From Silurus meridionalis (Eukaryota; Chordata; Actinopteri; Siluriformes; Siluridae), in NCBI RefSeq assembly GCF_014805685.1, contig NC_060892.1, forward strand, positions 11,117,490-11,181,489: a DNA stretch of 64,000 nucleotides, written 5' to 3'. Below are positions 61,024 to 64,000 of this stretch, one piece after another. Position numbers and translations under genes: made by a program. Each line of letters begins with the position of its first letter. Position 1 is the first letter of the stretch. The notes below the pieces were generated by a model. The model saw only the letters and a list, made by a program, of their open reading frames with translations. It did no database searches and was not told the origin of the DNA.

Positions 61024-61568
61024 TACAGACCAAAAGTTTGGACACACCTTCTCATTCAAAGAGTTTTCTTTATTTTCATGACTATAAAATTGTAGATTCA
61101 CACTGAAGGCATCAAAACTATGAATTAACACGTGGAATTATATATGGAATTATACACATTACAAAAAAGTGTGAAACAACTTAAAAATGTCATATTCTAG
61201 GTTCTTCAAAGTAGCCACCTTTTGCTTTGATTACTGCTTTGCACACTCTTGGCATTCTCTTGATGAGCTTCAAGAGGTAGTCACCTGAAATGGTCTTCCA
61301 ACAGTCTTGAAGGAGTTCCCCAAGAGATGCTTGGCACTGGTTGGCCCTTTTGCCTTCACTCCGCGGTCCAGCTCAACCCTAAACCATCTCGATTGGGTTC
61401 AGGTCCGGTGACTGTGGAGGCCAGGTCATCTGGCGCAGCACCCCATCACTCTCCTTCTTGGTCAAATAGCCCTTGATGCCTTCAGTGTGAATCTACAATT
61501 TTCATAGTCATGAAAATAAAGAAAACTCTTTGAATGAGAAGGTGTGTCCAAACTTTTGGTCTGTGCTG
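61021..61568 (-). mobile_element. internally deleted Tc1-like element
   Basis: Left end CAGTACAGACCAAAAGTTTG and right end (reverse complement) CAGCACAGACCAAAAGTTTG are inverted, with similarity continuing for about 90 bp, and TA flanks both sides. The 548-bp body keeps a transposase-derived piece readable on the minus strand ('cactctccttcttggtcaaa', 'ggccaggtcatctggcgcag' on the plus strand). Most of the gene is deleted, so the copy is non-autonomous. Confidence 0.85.
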
Positions 61569-61581
61569 TATATATGATATA

Positions 61582-61631
<50 letters not shown>

Positions 61632-61632
61632 G
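61582..61632. repeat. compound (GT)n-(GA)n microsatellite
   Basis: A GT run passes directly into a GA run, immediately right of the Tc1-like element. Confidence 0.95.
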
Positions 61633-61872
61633 TCGATCTAGTAATGTACTAAACCCCCTCAATTCTTAAGATAATGCACAGATCCTGTTCTCTTAGACTG
61701 TAAATGTAACTTTTGTTTTTCTACTTATTTTTAAATAATTGGTGCATATAGGCAACATAAATAGTAAATTAGTATAGCAAATATGTTAACAAATGTAGCT
61801 AAAACCAACACTGACTTTATCCCATCTGATGAACTGTTAGACAGCTGTAGCTAGCTAAGGATTACTAAATTC

Positions 61873-61959
61873 ATTCATCTTCAGTAACTGCTTTATTCTG
61901 GGCAGGGTTGCGGTGGATCCGGTGTCCATTCCAGAAACACATCTGAGATAGTACACTGT

Positions 61960-61996
<37 letters not shown>

Positions 61997-62183
61997 CACA
62001 CCTTGGGTCCATTTAGCATAGCTGACGTGGTTTTTTTTTTTTGTTTTTGGAGGTGGGAGGAAACCCATACAGACACAGGGAGTATATGCTAAACTATGCA
62101 CAGGACAGTAATGTGAGCTCAGAAGCAAGCAAGGGACTCTGGAGCAATGAGGCAGCAATGGTACACACCACACGACATTATTG
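61873..62183 (+). repeat. high-copy fish interspersed repeat, best copy in the window
   Basis: 'cattcatcttcagtaactgc', 'tttattctgggcagggttg', 'ggtggatccggtgtccattc', a CA run (61961-61992), 'ggaggtgggaggaaaccc' and 'agcaatgaggcagcaatgg' match, in order, a repeat that I recall from many fish genomes. Diverged relatives are at 19213, 40006 and (reverse) 47465. Confidence 0.65.
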
Positions 62184-62980
62184 TGCCAATCTACAGTCGA
62201 GGATATGATTTATTTATTTATTTATAACTTATAATACCGTAGGAAATTATTAGGTAAATTACTCAATTAAGGGGACTGTTTTTACATTGGTGTCTTGTGT
62301 TTTAAGAGATGAAAGGAAAAGCTTTTTTGTCAATCGATCAACAGTAATATAATTGCACTTCTAAAAGTGTTTTTTTTTTTATTGTTATTCATGACAGAAT
62401 AACCATTGATTCAAATCAAAATGAGAGCTCAATCCGGATGTTTTAGGGCTCAGCCGTCACACGTCGGATTGCTTTAAAACTGTGTCTGGGGCTGGTTAAG
62501 GCTGTGACTCACGCCTGAGTGCTCATAAAAACAACAATAAGGAAGAGCACATGGCAGGACTTGTCTTTGACATGGGGCTTTCCACTTTGTGCTAACGCTG
62601 AATGCGAGCCAGTGATAGCTTTGCTGAATCACATGGGCTTGGTCTACAGGAGTCAAACACATCAGCTTCAAGTCTGAACAAAGTCCGCTTCCTTAAAGCG
62701 AAATTTATTATCGACCTTGGCAGTCGCGTGCTTTCCGGGTTGCCAGGTTTTTAGTGAAATGCACGAATTCTGTGTATATATTTTTGCGCAGTTTTTAAAT
62801 GATTTGATTAATTATACCATTCAAGAACTACATTAGATGAAAAGTGCTGGGTTAAATTAGAATTGAGAATTCCCTATCTGGCAACATGTTTTCTAAAGGA
62901 AGAAAAGGAAGTATTATATTGATAAAACCACAATATATATTAGAAATTGCACGTTGCTAAGTGTATGTTAAGTGTAAGGA
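62184..62980. other. non-genic, upstream flank of IRF2BP2
   Basis: Mixed sequence with an ATTT run near 62210-62225 and poly-T near 62371-62380. The part at about 62400-62740 is balanced and CpG-bearing, and could be distal promoter. Confidence 0.35.
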
Positions 62981-63945
62981 TGTGTAAATCATCACCATAT
63001 TGTAGATGTGAAGCGTTCAAGATCGTCTCACTTTAAATGGGCGCTGCAGCTCACGCTTAAACTCGGTCATCCTCGTGACGTTGCGTCGCCAAGGTGACGG
63101 AATGCGGAATTATGGGCTGGCGCTCCAGGCAATATTTTGGCTTAGGGGTCATAGTGGTGCAAGTTTTAACAGCGCCGGCGTTTGCATGATCCGAGCCAAG
63201 ATGTGTAGATTGCATAACAATGCGCAAATCGGTGTAGTATGATTCTACTTTTTTTTACCCCCAAACTAAAGACCTTATATAAGCACAAAACTCACATTTC
63301 GATTTTTTTGTCCTTTGTTTAACCTGACCAAAACGCAACTGTTCGTAGTTTATAAAAAAATAATAATTTTAGAATAAATATATATGTATAGTTAATAGTG
63401 TTTATACTACTATTTATTTAGTGCAAGCTGTTGAAAGGTACTAGATTTTACTTCCTGTTTGTAGTGTAAATATTACGTTCCTGTGAATCAACAGAAATAA
63501 GAAAGCAAATAGTAACTGAGAAAACACATCGAGACGTTGAAAAAATGTGGTTTCAGATCCAACAGCCCAGCTGGAGCGCCGAGGGCGGGGTGTGCATGGC
63601 GCATGCGTAGAAGGCGGTTGTCGAAGAATCGAAGTAAATAGAATCGGAGTTGAAACGCTGGAAGCTTAACTTTAGTGACGTCATCGCGCCACACTGAGCT
63701 GGCTGGCGGAGTAGTAGTGCGCGAGCTAGATAGAGGCGCGCGGTAGTAAAGCACGCACTGCCATGAACTTCGGAGTGTAAACTTTGCTGGGGTTTTTTTT
63801 TTGGTCGCCAACGGACGGGTGCGGGGGGAAACTACAACCGTTTTTTTCCTTGCTTTTTTCCCTTTTAATAGAACTAAAATCAGCAGACGGGCGTTTTGGA
63901 AAATTAGTCGTATTCGTTTCTTTTCTTCTTCCTTCCCCCAAAGCC
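62981..63945 (+). promoter_or_regulatory. IRF2BP2 promoter and 5' UTR region
   Basis: GC and CpG content rises over the last kilobase before the IRF2BP2 start codon. Visible motifs are an X-box-like GTCGCCAAGGTGAC (about 63087-63100), an NRF1-like GGCGCATGCGTA (63598-63609) and a perfect CRE TGACGTCA (63676-63683). No TATA box is placed convincingly. The transcription start is probably within 63690-63780, judged only from composition, so the 5' UTR would be about 170-250 bases. Confidence 0.5.
63676..63683. promoter_or_regulatory. CRE/ATF site in the IRF2BP2 promoter
   Basis: TGACGTCA is the full palindromic CREB/ATF consensus, 263 bp before the start codon, in the context AGTGACGTCATCGCG. 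Confidence 0.5.
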
Positions 63946-64000
63946 ATGTCCTCCGCGGCGGTTGCTGCCTCGCGCAGGCAGTCGTGCTATCTGTGCGACT
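63946..64000 (+). CDS. IRF2BP2: interferon regulatory factor 2-binding protein 2, N-terminus (cut by window edge)
   Basis: IRF2BP2 is a nuclear transcriptional corepressor that binds IRF2 and, in mammals, is linked to NFAT, VGLL4 and ETO2 complexes. The 18 visible residues, MSSAAVAASRRQSCYLCD, are the start of the conserved N-terminal C4 zinc finger of the IRF2BP family, with the first CxxC pair (CYLC) present. The start is fixed by the family N-terminus and a G at -3. IRF2BPL begins almost the same way, so these residues alone do not separate the paralogues; the TBCE, RBM34 and TOMM20 neighbours and the Ala-Ala-Val-Ala-Ala lead favour IRF2BP2. Teleosts may carry two copies (a and b), and I cannot tell which this is. 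The rest lies outside the window. Confidence 0.88.
   Translation, partial: MSSAAVAASRRQSCYLCD

Noticed and set aside
63488..63947. Minus-strand open frames over the IRF2BP2 5' region
   Set aside because: They overlap the promoter and 5' UTR, show no recognisable protein, and arise from GC-richer sequence with few stops.
1..64000. tRNA, rRNA, snRNA genes and CRISPR arrays
   Set aside because: I looked for tRNA-like boxes and regular spaced repeats and saw none that I could support; the tandem repeats present are microsatellites or short minisatellites. A covariance-model scan would be decisive.

Overview
This is nuclear DNA from a vertebrate, almost certainly a teleost fish. It is AT-rich, has GT-AG spliced genes, very long (GT)n, (AT)n and (GA)n microsatellites, and several Tc1/mariner, hAT and PIF/Harbinger relics of the kinds that are abundant in fish. 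Some interspersed repeats resemble families I associate with catfishes and other otophysans, but the species cannot be fixed from the sequence.

The left third is gene-dense and belongs to the vertebrate TBCE / RBM34 / TOMM20 / IRF2BP2 block (human 1q42.3). TBCE (minus, coding 1026-7038, 16 coding exons) encodes tubulin-folding cofactor E. RBM34 (plus, 8835-13808, 11 coding exons) encodes a two-RRM nucleolar RNA-binding protein and is divergent from TBCE. TOMM20 (minus, 16913-20336, 5 exons) encodes the mitochondrial import receptor Tom20. I rebuilt all three exon by exon; every junction is GT-AG with matching phase, and the totals (523, 437 and 146 residues) fit the families. A full-length Tc1-like element with a broken transposase (14762-16302) lies between RBM34 and TOMM20.

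Upstream of TOMM20 (20.7-23.2 kb) is the decayed relic of a THAP plus DDE_4 (PIF/Harbinger or ISL2EU-like) transposon. From about 23 kb to 63 kb I find no gene. This desert ends at the start codon and first 18 codons of IRF2BP2 (63946, plus, cut by the window edge). It holds microsatellites, a non-autonomous hAT element with a perfect 8-bp target duplication (46480-47203), a folded-back Tc1 relic (about 42505-43030), a short Tc1 derivative (61021-61568), a LINE-like tail (about 60 kb) and several old interspersed repeats. Between these are balanced-composition blocks that look like cis-regulatory DNA.

The observations I rate most worth checking are a nearly identical 640-bp tandem duplication carrying an RFX X-box-like motif (53681-54973), recurrent X-box-like motifs in the desert and in the IRF2BP2 5' region, the orientation of TOMM20 and the absence of ARID4B/GGPS1 relative to the mammalian order, and the THAP-transposase relic with promoter-like motifs beside it. 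I did not find a clearly new biological system. The four genes are housekeeping or regulatory and do not form a joint pathway; their proximity is ancestral synteny.
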